From an uncultured Holophagaceae bacterium (GTDB taxonomy: Bacteria; Acidobacteriota; Holophagae; Holophagales; Holophagaceae): a stretch of DNA of 64,000 nt. Position 1 is the first letter of the stretch; the number at the start of each line of letters is the position of its first letter. A program made the translations under genes and the position numbers. Below the pieces are notes generated by a model. The model saw only the letters and a list, made by a program, of their open reading frames with translations. It had not been told where the DNA came from and made no database searches. This document shows, one piece after another, positions 11,900-21,750 of this stretch. The DNA is taken from positions 1 to 64,000 of the forward strand of contig CAIPAY010000182.1 of the NCBI GenBank assembly GCA_903863195.1. Reading direction: 5' to 3'.

Positions 11900-12688
11900 A
11901 TGGTCCTGGACGCGAACCACCTGCTGGCGGGCCTGGGCACGGGCCTGAGTGGCGGCCTGCTGGCCGGGCTGTTCGGCGTGGGCGGCGGCCTGGTGATGGT
12001 GCCCCTCCTGGGCACGATCCTGGGCCTCGACCAGCACCGGGCGCAGGGCGCCACCCTGGCGGCCATGCTGCTGCCCACGGGGCTGCCGGCGGTGCTGCAG
12101 TACCGCCGGCGCGGGGTGGCCTCCAGCCTGCCGCTGGTGGGCGTGCTGATCCTGGGCTTCCTCTTCGGCGTCACCGGGGGCTCCCTGGTAGCCAACGGCA
12201 TCCCCTCCTGGCTGCTGCGCTATGGCTTCGCGGCCTTCCTGCTCTTCCTCGCGGTCCGGACCCATCTGCGCCGGGAGCTGCCGACGGTGGACCGCGCGGC
12301 CGAGCCTCTGGCGGTGCGCGAGGGGCTCTGGGCCCAGGGGCTCCCGATCGGCGCGCTCGCGGGCCTGGTCTCGGGCCTGACGGGCCTGGGCGGCGCGGTG
12401 GTGGTCATCCCCCTGCTGGCCGCGCGGTTCCGCATGACCCAGCACGAGGCGCAGCTGGCCAGCCTCATGATGCTGCTGCCGCCCATCGGCCTGCCCGCGG
12501 TCTTCATCTACAGCAAGGCGCAGGGCGGTCTGCCCTGGGTGATCATCGGCGGCGTGGCGCTGGGGTTCGCGGTCGGGGCGCTGGCGGGGGCCAAGGTGGC
12601 CACCCGCCTCCCGGGCGGCCGCCTGAAGCAGTTCTTCTCGGTGCTGCTGGTCGCCATGGCGCTGCTGGTGGCGCTGCGGGGCCGGTGA
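11900..12688 (+). CDS. Sulfite exporter TauE/SafE family membrane protein
   Basis: Repeated GLFGVGGGLVMVPLL and GLTGLGGAVVVIPLL motifs with multiple TM helices. Confidence 0.9.
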   Translation: MVLDANHLLAGLGTGLSGGLLAGLFGVGGGLVMVPLLGTILGLDQHRAQGATLAAMLLPTGLPAVLQYRRRGVASSLPLVGVLILGFLFGVTGGSLVANGIPSWLLRYGFAAFLLFLAVRTHLRRELPTVDRAAEPLAVREGLWAQGLPIGALAGLVSGLTGLGGAVVVIPLLAARFRMTQHEAQLASLMMLLPPIGLPAVFIYSKAQGGLPWVIIGGVALGFAVGALAGAKVATRLPGGRLKQFFSVLLVAMALLVALRGR

Positions 12689-12689
12689 A

Positions 12690-14030
12690 TCAGAGGAAGC
12701 CCAGCCGGGGGTAGGCGCTGCCGAGCAGGGTGTCCGTGGCCGTGGCCGCCTGGCCCAGCCAGCGCTCGAGCACCGTGGCGTAGAGACTCCGGAAGTCGGT
12801 GGTGTATTTCATGTTGCCGTTGGAGTCGAGGCTGGTGAGGTCGGGATAGCCGCCGTAGAGGCCGCCCTTGACGGACTTCCCCACACAGAACGCGAGGCCC
12901 GCGGTGCCGTGGTCCGTGCCGCCGTTGTTCTCCTGCACCCGCCGCCCGAACTCGCTGTAGGCCAGGATCATCACGCGGTCCTGGGCGAGGCCTGCGGTGG
13001 TGGTGATGGTGGCCAGGTCGTCGTAGAAGGCCTTGATGGAGCCGCCGAGGGCCCGCTGGAGGTTGGGGTGGTCCACAGCCTGGTTGCTGTGGGTGTCCCA
13101 GCCGCTGAGGCGGGAGAAGTAGACCTGGGCGGGCAGGCCCGCGGCGATCATCTGGGCGATGAGCTTGAGCTGGGAGCTGAGGCTGGTGCTGAGGGCCGCC
13201 CCGCTCAGCTTCAGCACGGGATAGGTGGCATCGCCCGGGTAGGGCACCGTGGGCGTGCGGGCCGTGAGGGTGCCGCCGGTCCCGAAGGCCGGGTTGTTCT
13301 GGGCGTCGAAGAAGAGCTTGCCGGCCTGGGCCGCCGCGAGGATCCCCGGGTCGGCGCTGCTGGCCGAGAGGGCGGTGCCCCAGCCGGTCTCCAGGGTGGC
13401 TGCGTCGGGTACGGTGCTGGTGCTGAGCAGGTAGGCGGGGTAGACGTAGCCGCCGGCGCTGGTGATCGAGACGAAGCTGCGGGTGGTGCCCTTCAGCATC
13501 ACGGGCAGGTCCGGGGTCACCGTGAGACCCCGGAGGACATCTCCCGAGGGATTGAAGGCGGTGTCCGCGAAGCGGCCCAGCCAGCCGTTCCCGGCCGGGA
13601 CGGCGGCGCCCTGCCCCCACAGGTCGATACAGGTGAAGTGGGAGAGGTTGGGATTGGGCATGCCGATGCCCGGGATCCAGGCCACGTGCCCCAGGGCGTG
13701 GAGCGTGTCCATGCCTGTGAAGTCCTTGTTCAGGGCCATCCCGCTGCCGAGATCGGTGAGCAGGGCCGGGTTCGTGATGCCGAGGGTGGCGCGCTTGGTC
13801 TGGTAGACGCCCAGGTTGGTGCCCGCATTGGGGGGCGTCACGTTCAGCCAGTCGTAGCCTCCATCGATGTTCACGATGACAAGGATGGGCGAGGCCGGTA
13901 CCGGGGTAGGGGTCGGCGTGGTGCCGCCGCCCGAGCTGGAACCCTTCCCCCCGCCACCGCAGGCGTCGAGCCCGGCAAGCAGGGCTCCCGTGGAGCCCAG
14001 GGTCTGGATGAACTCGCGACGCGTGGTCAT
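12690..14030 (-). CDS. DUF1501 family Tat-exported protein
   Basis: MTTRREFIQTLGSTGALLAGLDACGGGG Tat/lipobox-like leader; FSRLSGWDTHSNQ, YSEFGRRVQENNGGTDHGTAG DUF1501 motifs. Confidence 0.9.
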   Translation of the reverse strand: MTTRREFIQTLGSTGALLAGLDACGGGGKGSSSGGGTTPTPTPVPASPILVIVNIDGGYDWLNVTPPNAGTNLGVYQTKRATLGITNPALLTDLGSGMALNKDFTGMDTLHALGHVAWIPGIGMPNPNLSHFTCIDLWGQGAAVPAGNGWLGRFADTAFNPSGDVLRGLTVTPDLPVMLKGTTRSFVSITSAGGYVYPAYLLSTSTVPDAATLETGWGTALSASSADPGILAAAQAGKLFFDAQNNPAFGTGGTLTARTPTVPYPGDATYPVLKLSGAALSTSLSSQLKLIAQMIAAGLPAQVYFSRLSGWDTHSNQAVDHPNLQRALGGSIKAFYDDLATITTTAGLAQDRVMILAYSEFGRRVQENNGGTDHGTAGLAFCVGKSVKGGLYGGYPDLTSLDSNGNMKYTTDFRSLYATVLERWLGQAATATDTLLGSAYPRLGFL

Positions 14031-14041
14031 AGCGGCCTCCC

Positions 14042-15700
14042 TTAGTAGAGCTGGCCCGAAGGCGAGCAGAGGATGAGGAAGGCCAATTCCCGGGCCTTGG
14101 TCTGGGAGGCTGAGTCCCAGGTGAAGGTCGTGGGCCAGAGGGCCGCAAGCCAGGCGGCGGAGACGCTCGCCGGGATGGGCGCGGGCTGCAGGAGGGCCGC
14201 GAGCCGGTCATAGACGGCCTGGGCCGAGGCCGGGGCGGAGGGGAACCAGTCCGTGGTGACAAAGGTGGGGAAGAGCGGGTAGGTGGTTCCGTTGTAGGCG
14301 CGCGTCTCGTTCAGGGCCAGGGCGGCTACCGCCTTGGCCCGATAGCGCATGGTGTTGCTGTTCAACCAGGCCGTGTGCTCCTTCCAGCCGTTGGGGCCGG
14401 TGGGGTCCAGCAGCTTCATGCCCATCTGGTCGAAGGTGGTGGCACTGTTCGTCACCAGCCGCCAGGCGGGGTAGCCCTTGGGCGTCTGGGCGCTGCCCGC
14501 AGGCAGCGCAGGGCAGAGCATGCGGGTGGCCCGCACCAGCCAGGAGACGGGGCCTTCGACCAGGGCATACCGGCTGGCGGCGCTGAAGAAGAACTGGGAC
14601 TTGAGCAGGGTCTTCAGGACCACGCGCAGGTCGAAGGCGGCGCCCTGGATCAGGTTGGCCACGTCGGTCTGGTCCTGGGCGCTGTAGCCCGCGGTGACGA
14701 AGTGGGTGAGCAGGCGCCTGGCCAGGAACTGGGCGCAGTTGGAGCCCTTCGCCGAGATGATGCTGCGGATGGCGTTCTCGCCCTTCGCCCACCCGTTGGC
14801 GGTGGTGGTGACATCGAGGGTCTGGCTGAAGAGGGTGATGCTGCCCGTGGCGTGCAGGTTGGAGCTGACGGTGGCCGCGCCGCCCCACCAGAGCCGCGTG
14901 TCCGGAGCGATGGCCGTGCCGTCGTAGACCTTGAACCGGGCATCGGCGGCGAACTTCTGGCCCGGGTTCGCGGGGTTCTGGATGTAGTCCGCCTCGGCGA
15001 AGGTGAAGCTCCAGCCGCTGAGGGCCCGGGCCAGCTGGGTGATGTCGGTCTGGTTGTAGCCATTGTCCGCGCCCAGGCTGTAGAGCTCCATCACCTCGCG
15101 GGCGTAGTTCTCGTTGGGGATGTTGGCGCCGGCGGCGTTGTTGAGCACGGAGTCCAGCCAGAGGGCCATGGCCGGATCCTTGCTGACGAGCACGAGGAGG
15201 TCGTCGAACTTCGCCAGCCCCTGGCTCCGGAACAGCTGCAGCTGCTTGAGCATCAGGGCGGTGTTGTCGACCTTGTGCCAGCCGGTGGCGAAGAGGTTGT
15301 GCCAGAAGAGCGCCAGGCGCTCCTCGAAGGCGTGGGGGTTGTGCTGCATCCGCCAGGCCAGCAGCGCCTGCGCTGTGTTGAGGCTGTTCCGCCAGGTGTC
15401 GGCGCCCTGCACCAGGAACGGGTGGGGCGCGGCCACCGCCGCCACGTCCACGCTGCCGGCCACGGCCGTGTTGGCGCTGACCAGGGGCTCCAGGACCACG
15501 TCCGCGGTCGCCAGCGCCGCGTTGAAGGCCGCGGGATCGTAGGCGGTGCCGGTGCAGTCGATCCAGGCGTCGATGGCCGCGCCCGGCGCCAGGGCCTGGA
15601 GGACCGCCGCGTCCGCGGGCGTGAGGCCGAAGCCCGCCCTCCGGGCGAAGTGCTGCGCATCGGCAAGGGTCCAGCTGGTGATGGCGGTCAGGTCGGCCAT
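14042..15700 (-). CDS. DUF1800 family protein
   Basis: AQHFARRAGFGLTPAD, LFWHNLFATGWHKV, NENYAREVMELYSLG DUF1800 motifs. Confidence 0.9.
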   Translation of the reverse strand: MADLTAITSWTLADAQHFARRAGFGLTPADAAVLQALAPGAAIDAWIDCTGTAYDPAAFNAALATADVVLEPLVSANTAVAGSVDVAAVAAPHPFLVQGADTWRNSLNTAQALLAWRMQHNPHAFEERLALFWHNLFATGWHKVDNTALMLKQLQLFRSQGLAKFDDLLVLVSKDPAMALWLDSVLNNAAGANIPNENYAREVMELYSLGADNGYNQTDITQLARALSGWSFTFAEADYIQNPANPGQKFAADARFKVYDGTAIAPDTRLWWGGAATVSSNLHATGSITLFSQTLDVTTTANGWAKGENAIRSIISAKGSNCAQFLARRLLTHFVTAGYSAQDQTDVANLIQGAAFDLRVVLKTLLKSQFFFSAASRYALVEGPVSWLVRATRMLCPALPAGSAQTPKGYPAWRLVTNSATTFDQMGMKLLDPTGPNGWKEHTAWLNSNTMRYRAKAVAALALNETRAYNGTTYPLFPTFVTTDWFPSAPASAQAVYDRLAALLQPAPIPASVSAAWLAALWPTTFTWDSASQTKARELAFLILCSPSGQLY

Positions 15701-15709
15701 GGCTGACTC

Positions 15710-16189
15710 CTAGTTGCTGGGGGCGCCAGCGTTGATCCAGGCCGTGAGGGTATCCACGGTCGGCTGGCAGAGGTTCGGCGCCGCCTGCGGCATGCGGGTG
15801 CCATAGCCCGAGCCGCCTGGCTGGTCCTTGGTGACCTTCTCGAGGATCCAGGAGTGGGCGGGGTCGCCCGGCTTCACCAGCACCCAGCCCAGCCCGGGCG
15901 GGGCGTTGGCCGGGACGACGTTGACCAGCCGGGCGTGGAGCTCGGCCGCAGTGCCCGAATACATCACGTGCCCCGTGGGGGAGGTGCCGCCGTGGCAGCT
16001 GGTGGCTGCGGCGCCGCAGCTGCCCTGTAAGGCAGGGACGAGGTCCACCGCGAACGAGGGACTGGCCTTGGCCACCGGAATCGGGCAGGTGGTGGGTGTG
16101 GGTGTGGGGGCCGGGGTGGGCGAACTTGACCCACCGCCGCCACAGCCCAAGGGCAGGATCAGGAGGACCAGGGAAATCAACGGGCGCAT
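15710..16189 (-). CDS. Small lipoprotein with cytochrome-like CX6CH motif
   Basis: MRPLISLVLLILPLGCGGGG lipobox; LQGSCGAAATSCHGGTSPTGHVMYSG; PGDPAHSWILEKV; ends in AWINAGAPSN, as in PSCyt/WD-associated lipoproteins. Confidence 0.65.
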   Translation of the reverse strand: MRPLISLVLLILPLGCGGGGSSSPTPAPTPTPTTCPIPVAKASPSFAVDLVPALQGSCGAAATSCHGGTSPTGHVMYSGTAAELHARLVNVVPANAPPGLGWVLVKPGDPAHSWILEKVTKDQPGGSGYGTRMPQAAPNLCQPTVDTLTAWINAGAPSN

Positions 16190-16319
16190 GGGTCTCCTGA
16201 GTGCGTAGAACCAGAATGGACCTGCCGCGCGGCAGGTCAAGGTCGCGACAGGTAACTTGTTCGACCCAAGAGGGCTGCACTCGGTTTAGACACCATGCGC
16301 TATCCTCGTCATGGAGGTT

Positions 16320-16670
16320 GCCGTGCCCCTGGATGCCCCGACCCCCCTCTACACGGGGGAGCGACTGCGAGACCTGATCCTCTGCTACGCGGGGCCCTGG
16401 GCCTTCGTGCCCTACATCCGGAACCGGGAGGACAGCGAGCTGCTCTGGCATGCGCGGCAGGGCGTGATCCTGGCCTTCGCCGAGTGCGTGGTGGGCTTGG
16501 CCATCGTCATCACCGGGCTGTTCCCGATCTTCGGCTGGGTCTTCCTGCGCTTCCTGCTGCCGCTCTGGCTGCTCTGGTGCCTGGGCATGTCCGTGACCAG
16601 CATCCTGCAGGCCTCCAAGGGCAAGCGGCACCGGATCCCGGTCCTGCACCAGTTCGTCGAGTATCTCTGA
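16320..16670 (+). CDS. Small multi-TM protein (DUF4870/Tic20-like)
   Basis: Short ORF with LRDLILCYAGPWAFVPYIRNREDSELLWHARQGVILAFAECVVGLAIVITGLFPIFGWVFLRFLLPLW. Exact start uncertain (16311 or slightly later). Confidence 0.6.
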   Translation, partial: AVPLDAPTPLYTGERLRDLILCYAGPWAFVPYIRNREDSELLWHARQGVILAFAECVVGLAIVITGLFPIFGWVFLRFLLPLWLLWCLGMSVTSILQASKGKRHRIPVLHQFVEYL

Positions 16671-16734
16671 TCCTTGGCGGGTCGCGGAGCAGGCGACTGA
16701 ATGTCGTCTGCGGAGCGGGGACCCGCCGGGATCA
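16668..16734. repeat. Long two-tier hairpin between convergent genes (palindromic element copy A)
   Basis: TGATCC..GGCGGGT (16676-16682) pairs with ACCCGCC (16721-16727)..GGATCA. Inner stem CAGGCGAC/GTCGTCTG with TGAAT loop. Spans the gap between two stop codons. Confidence 0.7.
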
Positions 16735-16737
16735 GAA

Positions 16738-17805
16738 TCAGGTAGGGGTGCTCTGGGCGTTCAGCACCAGCATCGCGTCGCCGTAGCTGAAGAACCGATA
16801 CTGCTGCCGCACGGCCTCGGCGTAGGCCGCCTGGGCCAGGTCCAGTCCCAGCAGCGCGGAAACCAGCACGAACAGGGTGCTCTCCGGCAGGTGGAAGTTG
16901 GTGAGCAGGTGGTCGGCGGTGCGCAGCCGGTAGCCGGGGGTGATGAAGAGGCGGGTGGCGCCCTGGCGCGCCAGGGTGCTGCCATCCCAGGCGCCTTCGA
17001 GGGTGCGCAGGGAGGTGGTGCCCACGCAGAGCACGGGACGGGACCGGTCCCGCAGCACCGGCTCCAGGGCCGCGGCGGTGGCCTCGGGCACCTCGAAGCG
17101 CTCCTCGTGCATGGCGTGGTCCTCGAGGCGGTCCGCGGTCATGGGGCGGAAGGTGCCGAGGCCCACGTGCAGGCGCACGGGCTGCCAGCTGCAGCCCTGC
17201 GCCCGCAGCGTGGCGATGATCTCCGGCGTGAAGTGCAGGCCGGCGGTGGGCGCCGCCACGGCCTCGCCCTCCCGGGCGGCGAAGACGGTCTGGTAGCGGG
17301 TCTCGTCTTCGTCTTCCGCCAGGTGGTCGATGTAGGGCGGCAGGGGCAGGCGGCCGATGCGGTCGATCTCGTCCCAGTCGAGGCCATGGCCGGACTCGAC
17401 CTGGACCACGCGGAGGCCCTCGGGCAGGGTATCCAGCACCGTGATCCGGGCCAGGTCGGCGCCGGTGACGGGATCCACCACGGTGGCCGCGGCTCCCGGC
17501 TTGAGGCGCGCCCCGGGCTTCACCAGGGCCTCGAAGCGGCCCGGACCCAGGCTCCGCAGCAGCAAGGCCTCCCCGGCGCCACCCCCGGCCCGCCGGAGGA
17601 AGAGCCGGGCGTGGCGGACGCGGACATCATTGGGCACGCAGAGGCTGCCGGCGGGGATCAGCCCGGGCAGGTCGCGGATGGTGCGGTGGGACCAGACGCC
17701 GGTGCGCGCATCCACCACCAGGAGGCGGGCGCCGTCCCGGTCCGGCGCGGGGTGCTGCGCGATGAGCTCCGGCGGGAGGTCGAAGTGGAAGTCGGAACGT
17801 CTCAT
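16738..17805 (-). CDS. queA: S-adenosylmethionine:tRNA ribosyltransferase-isomerase
   Basis: MRRSDFHFDLPPELIAQHPAPDRDGARLLVVD, PTAGLHFTPEII, LHVGLGTFRPM, TNFHLPESTLFVLVSALLG. Confidence 0.97.
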   Translation of the reverse strand: MRRSDFHFDLPPELIAQHPAPDRDGARLLVVDARTGVWSHRTIRDLPGLIPAGSLCVPNDVRVRHARLFLRRAGGGAGEALLLRSLGPGRFEALVKPGARLKPGAAATVVDPVTGADLARITVLDTLPEGLRVVQVESGHGLDWDEIDRIGRLPLPPYIDHLAEDEDETRYQTVFAAREGEAVAAPTAGLHFTPEIIATLRAQGCSWQPVRLHVGLGTFRPMTADRLEDHAMHEERFEVPEATAAALEPVLRDRSRPVLCVGTTSLRTLEGAWDGSTLARQGATRLFITPGYRLRTADHLLTNFHLPESTLFVLVSALLGLDLAQAAYAEAVRQQYRFFSYGDAMLVLNAQSTPT

Positions 17806-17815
17806 CGAGCGGAGA

Positions 17816-19624
17816 TCATCCTTCGGCGAACTGCAGCTTGTGCAGCCGGGCGTACTCGCCCTGGCGGGCCAGCAGGTCCTCGTGGGTGCCGACCTCGACG
17901 ATGCGGCCCTGCTTCATGGCGCAGATGCGCGTGGCCCGCTGGATGGTGCTGAGCCGGTGGGCGATGACCAGGGTGGTGCGGTTCTGCATGAGGGTCTCGA
18001 GGGCATCCTGCACCGCGCGCTCGCTCTCGGTGTCCAGGGCGCTGGTGGCCTCGTCCAGGATGAGGATGGGCGGATCCTGGAGCAGGGCGCGGGCGATCGC
18101 CAGGCGCTGGCGCTGGCCGCCGCTGAGGCTGGAGCCGGTCTCGGCCAGGGGCGTGTCGTAGCCCTTGGGCAGCGCCAGGATGAAGTCGTGGGCGTGGGCC
18201 TGTTTGGCCGCGGCGATCACGGCCTCACGGCTGGCCCGCAGGCCGTAGGCGATGTTGTCGTGCACCGTGTCCATGAAGAGCAGGGTCTCCTGGGTGACGA
18301 TGCCGATGGTCTTCCGCAGCTCCCGGGGGTTGAAGTCCCGGAGGTCGATGCCGTCCAGGGTGAGGCGACCGGCGGTGGGATCGAAGAAGCGGGGTACCAG
18401 GTTCACCAGGGTGGTCTTGCCGCCCCCGCTGCCGCCCACCAGGGCCACGGTCTCCCCGGCGCGCACATCGAGATCGATGCCGCTGAGGACTGCGTGTTTG
18501 CCGTCGTAGGTGAACGCAACGCCCTCAAAGCGCAGCAGGCCGGGGCGGGCGGGCACCGGCGTGGGGCTCGGGTTCTCGGGCAGCTCGGGCTGCCGGTCCA
18601 GCATGGTATAGACCCGGTCCAGGCTGGCCGAGGCCACCTGGATCTCGTTGTTGAGCTTGGTGAGGCGCCGGAGCGGGTCGTAGAGGGCGTAGATGCCCAG
18701 GATGTAGGCGAGGAAGTTCTCGGTGGTCAGGGTGCCGGACTTGAAGTGGCCCGAGGCGTAGGCGGCGAGGCTCGCGAGCAGAAGGCCGCCCACCAGCTCC
18801 ATGATCGGCGTGGACAGGGCCGAGGCCCGGGCGCTCTTCATGCCGAGGCGGTAGAGCTCCTGGTTCTGCACCTGGAAGCGGCCCACCTCGTAGGACTCCC
18901 GGGCGAAGGCCTGGACCACGCGGATGTTGCTGAAGACTTCCTTGAGGCGCTGGAGCAGGCGGCTGGAGGCCTCCTGGTTCCGGTGGTTCACGCTGCGGAT
19001 GCGCTGGCTCAGCCGCTTCACCGGGTAGACCACCAGGGGGCCGGCCAGGAACAGGGTGAGGCTCAGCTGCCAGTCCATGTAGAGCACCGTGGCCAGCATG
19101 GTGACCGCCACGCAGACCTCGCGCACCGCCTCGGCCAGCTGGTTGCTGGCGATGCCCTGCACGGCGCCCACGTCGCTGATGCTGCGGGTGATCAGCTCGC
19201 CCACCGGGTGTTTCTGGAAGAAGGCGGGCTCCTGGGCGAGGAAGTGGGCGAAGAGTCGCTCGCGGAGGGCCTGGGTGGCCCGGATGCCGCTGCGGACCAT
19301 GAGCAGGGTGCCGGAGTAGGTGAACAGTCCCTTCAGGGTGAAGAGGGACACGAGCAGCAGCGGCACCAGCAGGCCGCTGCTGCGCAGGACCGAGGCCTCG
19401 GGCAGGCGGGAGAGAGCCCAGGCGCGCAGGTGCTCCAGCTGGGCGAAGAGGCCGTGCTGTCCGGCGGGCAGGACATGGACCTTGCCGTCATCGAAGACGA
19501 ACTTGATGGAGGCGATCAGCGCCCCCTGGCACAGCCCGGCCAGGAGCAGCAGCAGCGAGGCCCCCGCGATGGTGGGCGCGTGGGTGCGGAGGTGGTCTTT
19601 GAAGAAGCGCAGGAGTCTCGACAT
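17816..19624 (-). CDS. ABC transporter, ATP-binding/permease (MsbA-like lipid exporter)
   Basis: Six-TM ABC domain plus Walker [15 protein letters not shown], signature [28 protein letters not shown]. Confidence 0.93.
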   Translation of the reverse strand: MSRLLRFFKDHLRTHAPTIAGASLLLLLAGLCQGALIASIKFVFDDGKVHVLPAGQHGLFAQLEHLRAWALSRLPEASVLRSSGLLVPLLLVSLFTLKGLFTYSGTLLMVRSGIRATQALRERLFAHFLAQEPAFFQKHPVGELITRSISDVGAVQGIASNQLAEAVREVCVAVTMLATVLYMDWQLSLTLFLAGPLVVYPVKRLSQRIRSVNHRNQEASSRLLQRLKEVFSNIRVVQAFARESYEVGRFQVQNQELYRLGMKSARASALSTPIMELVGGLLLASLAAYASGHFKSGTLTTENFLAYILGIYALYDPLRRLTKLNNEIQVASASLDRVYTMLDRQPELPENPSPTPVPARPGLLRFEGVAFTYDGKHAVLSGIDLDVRAGETVALVGGSGGGKTTLVNLVPRFFDPTAGRLTLDGIDLRDFNPRELRKTIGIVTQETLLFMDTVHDNIAYGLRASREAVIAAAKQAHAHDFILALPKGYDTPLAETGSSLSGGQRQRLAIARALLQDPPILILDEATSALDTESERAVQDALETLMQNRTTLVIAHRLSTIQRATRICAMKQGRIVEVGTHEDLLARQGEYARLHKLQFAEG

Positions 19625-19661
19625 GTCTGACTCCAGCTTAGGGCTTCTTGGTGGATCGCGG

Positions 19662-20474
19662 CTATTCGACCGTCACCGTCACGGTGCTCTTGGTGTCGTC
19701 GAGGCTGAACAGCTCGGTCCCCTTGGGGGCGTTCAGCGCCTGGTCCATGATCCGGTCCAGGTCCACGCCCTTGCCCTTGGCCTGGCGCAGCTGCTCGTCT
19801 GAGAGGTAGCCGCCCACGGCCCGGGCGAGGCCCAGGGCCAGGCGCACCGTGAGGACGTCGGGCTTGCTCCGCTCCTTGATGCGCACCACCAGGAAGCGGC
19901 CCTGGGCGGGGCCGGCGGCCTGGGGCTGGGCGCCCATGCCGAGAAGGGCCAGGCGGCAGGCCTCGGAGGAGAGGTTGGCGCTCAGCCCCGCCTGCAGCAC
20001 CGGCACGGCCCGGCTGTCCCGGCGCTTGGCGAGCTGCAGGGCCGCGGCGATGCGGACCTCTTCGCGCTCATCCGCAAGGGCGCTGACCAGCCCCGGGGTC
20101 GCGGCGGGGTTGTCCCACTGGCGGATGCCCCAGCACCGCACGCGGTTCAGCCGGGCCTCCTTGCCGAGCAGGCGCTGGTCGGGGTGTCGGGACAGGAACT
20201 CCGCATAGGCGTCGATGGCTTCGTCCCAGCGCCGATCCTGCTCCAGGCTGGCGGCCAGCCAGTAGCGCGCGTCGGCGGCCCTGGTGGTGGCGGGGAACTC
20301 CCGGAGCAGGGTGCGGTAGGCCTGGGCCGCTTCGTACCAGCGCTGGGCATAGCGCAGGTCGCGGCCCTGCTGGAACAGCTGCTCCGCGTGGTTCTCAGAG
20401 GCGGCGCCGAAGGCGGGCTCCGGCGCCGTGATCTTGACCAGGGCCGGCACCACCAGCAGGAAGACTGGCATCAT
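19662..20474 (-). CDS. TPR/HEAT-repeat secreted protein
   Basis: Signal peptide-like start MMPVFLLVVPALVKITAPEPAFG, TPR helices (AEQLFQQGRDLRYAQRWYEAAQAYRTLLREFPATTRAADARYWLAASLE) and HEAT-like EEVRIAAALQLAKRRDSRAVPVL. Confidence 0.7.
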   Translation of the reverse strand: MMPVFLLVVPALVKITAPEPAFGAASENHAEQLFQQGRDLRYAQRWYEAAQAYRTLLREFPATTRAADARYWLAASLEQDRRWDEAIDAYAEFLSRHPDQRLLGKEARLNRVRCWGIRQWDNPAATPGLVSALADEREEVRIAAALQLAKRRDSRAVPVLQAGLSANLSSEACRLALLGMGAQPQAAGPAQGRFLVVRIKERSKPDVLTVRLALGLARAVGGYLSDEQLRQAKGKGVDLDRIMDQALNAPKGTELFSLDDTKSTVTVTVE

Positions 20475-21163
20475 GCGCCGTCTCCCCGGAGGCGGCGTTC
20501 CATGCGCTCGGACTCGGTCTCGAGGTTGTGGGCCGCAGCCCACTGGCGTAGGGCCTGGGCCCGCTCCACGGGCAGGCAGTTGTCTTCGAAGGCGACCTCG
20601 GAGAGCCAGGCATGGAGGCTGGCGCGGATCACTTCCGCCTCCTGGAGAGGGGCGCCCTGGGCGGCGAGCTGGTGGCTGGCCTCGAGCAGCGCCACGGCCA
20701 TCTCGCGCTCCTGGCGGCGATCCTCCTCGCCCTTCAGGCACAGGTTGGGGTTCTGCTCGAAGTCCTGGAGGAGGGTGGTGCTCTGCTGGAAGAAGGCGAT
20801 CCAGGCGCGGTCCTGGGTCCGCTTCTGGGCCAGGGATTCCAGGCGGGCGGTGTCCCGGGCCAGGGTCCGGATGGACTGGATCCGCTGGACCGTGAAGGCG
20901 GCGGGGATGAGGGCCACCAGCAGGACGGCGGCGGCGGCCAGGCTCCAGGAGCCGGTCCAGCGGGCTCGGGGGGCTGGCGCCAGGTCAGCGGCCAGCTCGG
21001 GCCCGTGGCTGGTCAGGGCCAGGTGCAGCTCCAGCAGGCCCGCCAGCTCCGCCTGGATCGCGGTGTCCTCGGGCCAGAGCTCGGGCTGCTCGAGGAGCTC
21101 GAAGAGCCGGTCCTCGTCCAGGGGGCTGGAGTCGGGGCGCTGGGGGTCGAAGGGGGAGGTCAT
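20471..21163 (-). CDS. Putative anti-sigma factor-like single-TM protein
   Basis: Acidic cytoplasmic N-terminus, one TM (SLAAAAVLLVALIPAAF), then coiled/helical domain. Overlaps the sigma factor gene at 21160-21163. Confidence 0.5.
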   Translation of the reverse strand: MTSPFDPQRPDSSPLDEDRLFELLEQPELWPEDTAIQAELAGLLELHLALTSHGPELAADLAPAPRARWTGSWSLAAAAVLLVALIPAAFTVQRIQSIRTLARDTARLESLAQKRTQDRAWIAFFQQSTTLLQDFEQNPNLCLKGEEDRRQEREMAVALLEASHQLAAQGAPLQEAEVIRASLHAWLSEVAFEDNCLPVERAQALRQWAAAHNLETESERMERRLRGDGA

Positions 21164-21750
21164 GGCTGGGGTCCAAGGTTCTTGCGGAGTTTCTGGAGGC
21201 TCTGGAACAGGGTGGCTTTCACGGTCCCCTCGGCGCACCCGAGCTCCTGGGCGATCTTTTTCACGGGGTGCTCATGCACGTAGTAGGCGGTCACCATGGC
21301 CCGCTGGCGGGGGGTCAGGCCCTCCAGGGCTCCGCGCAGAGCCTGCAGTCGCCGACTTTGGTCCACGGATTCCCAGGGTGAAGCCTGGTGGGGATCGGGT
21401 GCGTCAAAGGTCTCGGGAGGGGATACCTCTCGACCTCTTCTACGCAGGTGGTCCGTCGCCGCATTAGCCGCCAACGTAAAAAGCCAGGCAGCCACCGGCC
21501 GACCCTCTTCAAACCGTTGACAATGCTGGAGGCACTTAAGAAAAACCTCCTGAGCCAGCTCCTGTACGACCCCGGCCTCGCCCTGGAGGCGCCGGTGCAG
21601 GAAGGCGAAGAGGGGCCGCTCGAACCGGGCCATGAGGTGGGCTAGGGCCTCCTCCCGGCCCGCCTTCAGCTGGGCCATCCAGTATTCGGGGGTCGGCTCC
21701 TCCGGCGCCGTGAGGCCGCCGCCCGGGGAGAGGGAGAGCGCCGGGTTCAT
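21160..21750 (-). CDS. RNA polymerase sigma factor, ECF/sigma-70 family
   Basis: QELAQEVFLKCLQHCQRFEEGRPVAAWLFTLAANAATDHLRRRGRE (region 2) and LTPRQRAMVTAYYVHEHPVKKIAQELGCAEGTVKATLFQSLQKLRK (region 4). Confidence 0.92.
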   Translation of the reverse strand: MNPALSLSPGGGLTAPEEPTPEYWMAQLKAGREEALAHLMARFERPLFAFLHRRLQGEAGVVQELAQEVFLKCLQHCQRFEEGRPVAAWLFTLAANAATDHLRRRGREVSPPETFDAPDPHQASPWESVDQSRRLQALRGALEGLTPRQRAMVTAYYVHEHPVKKIAQELGCAEGTVKATLFQSLQKLRKNLGPQP

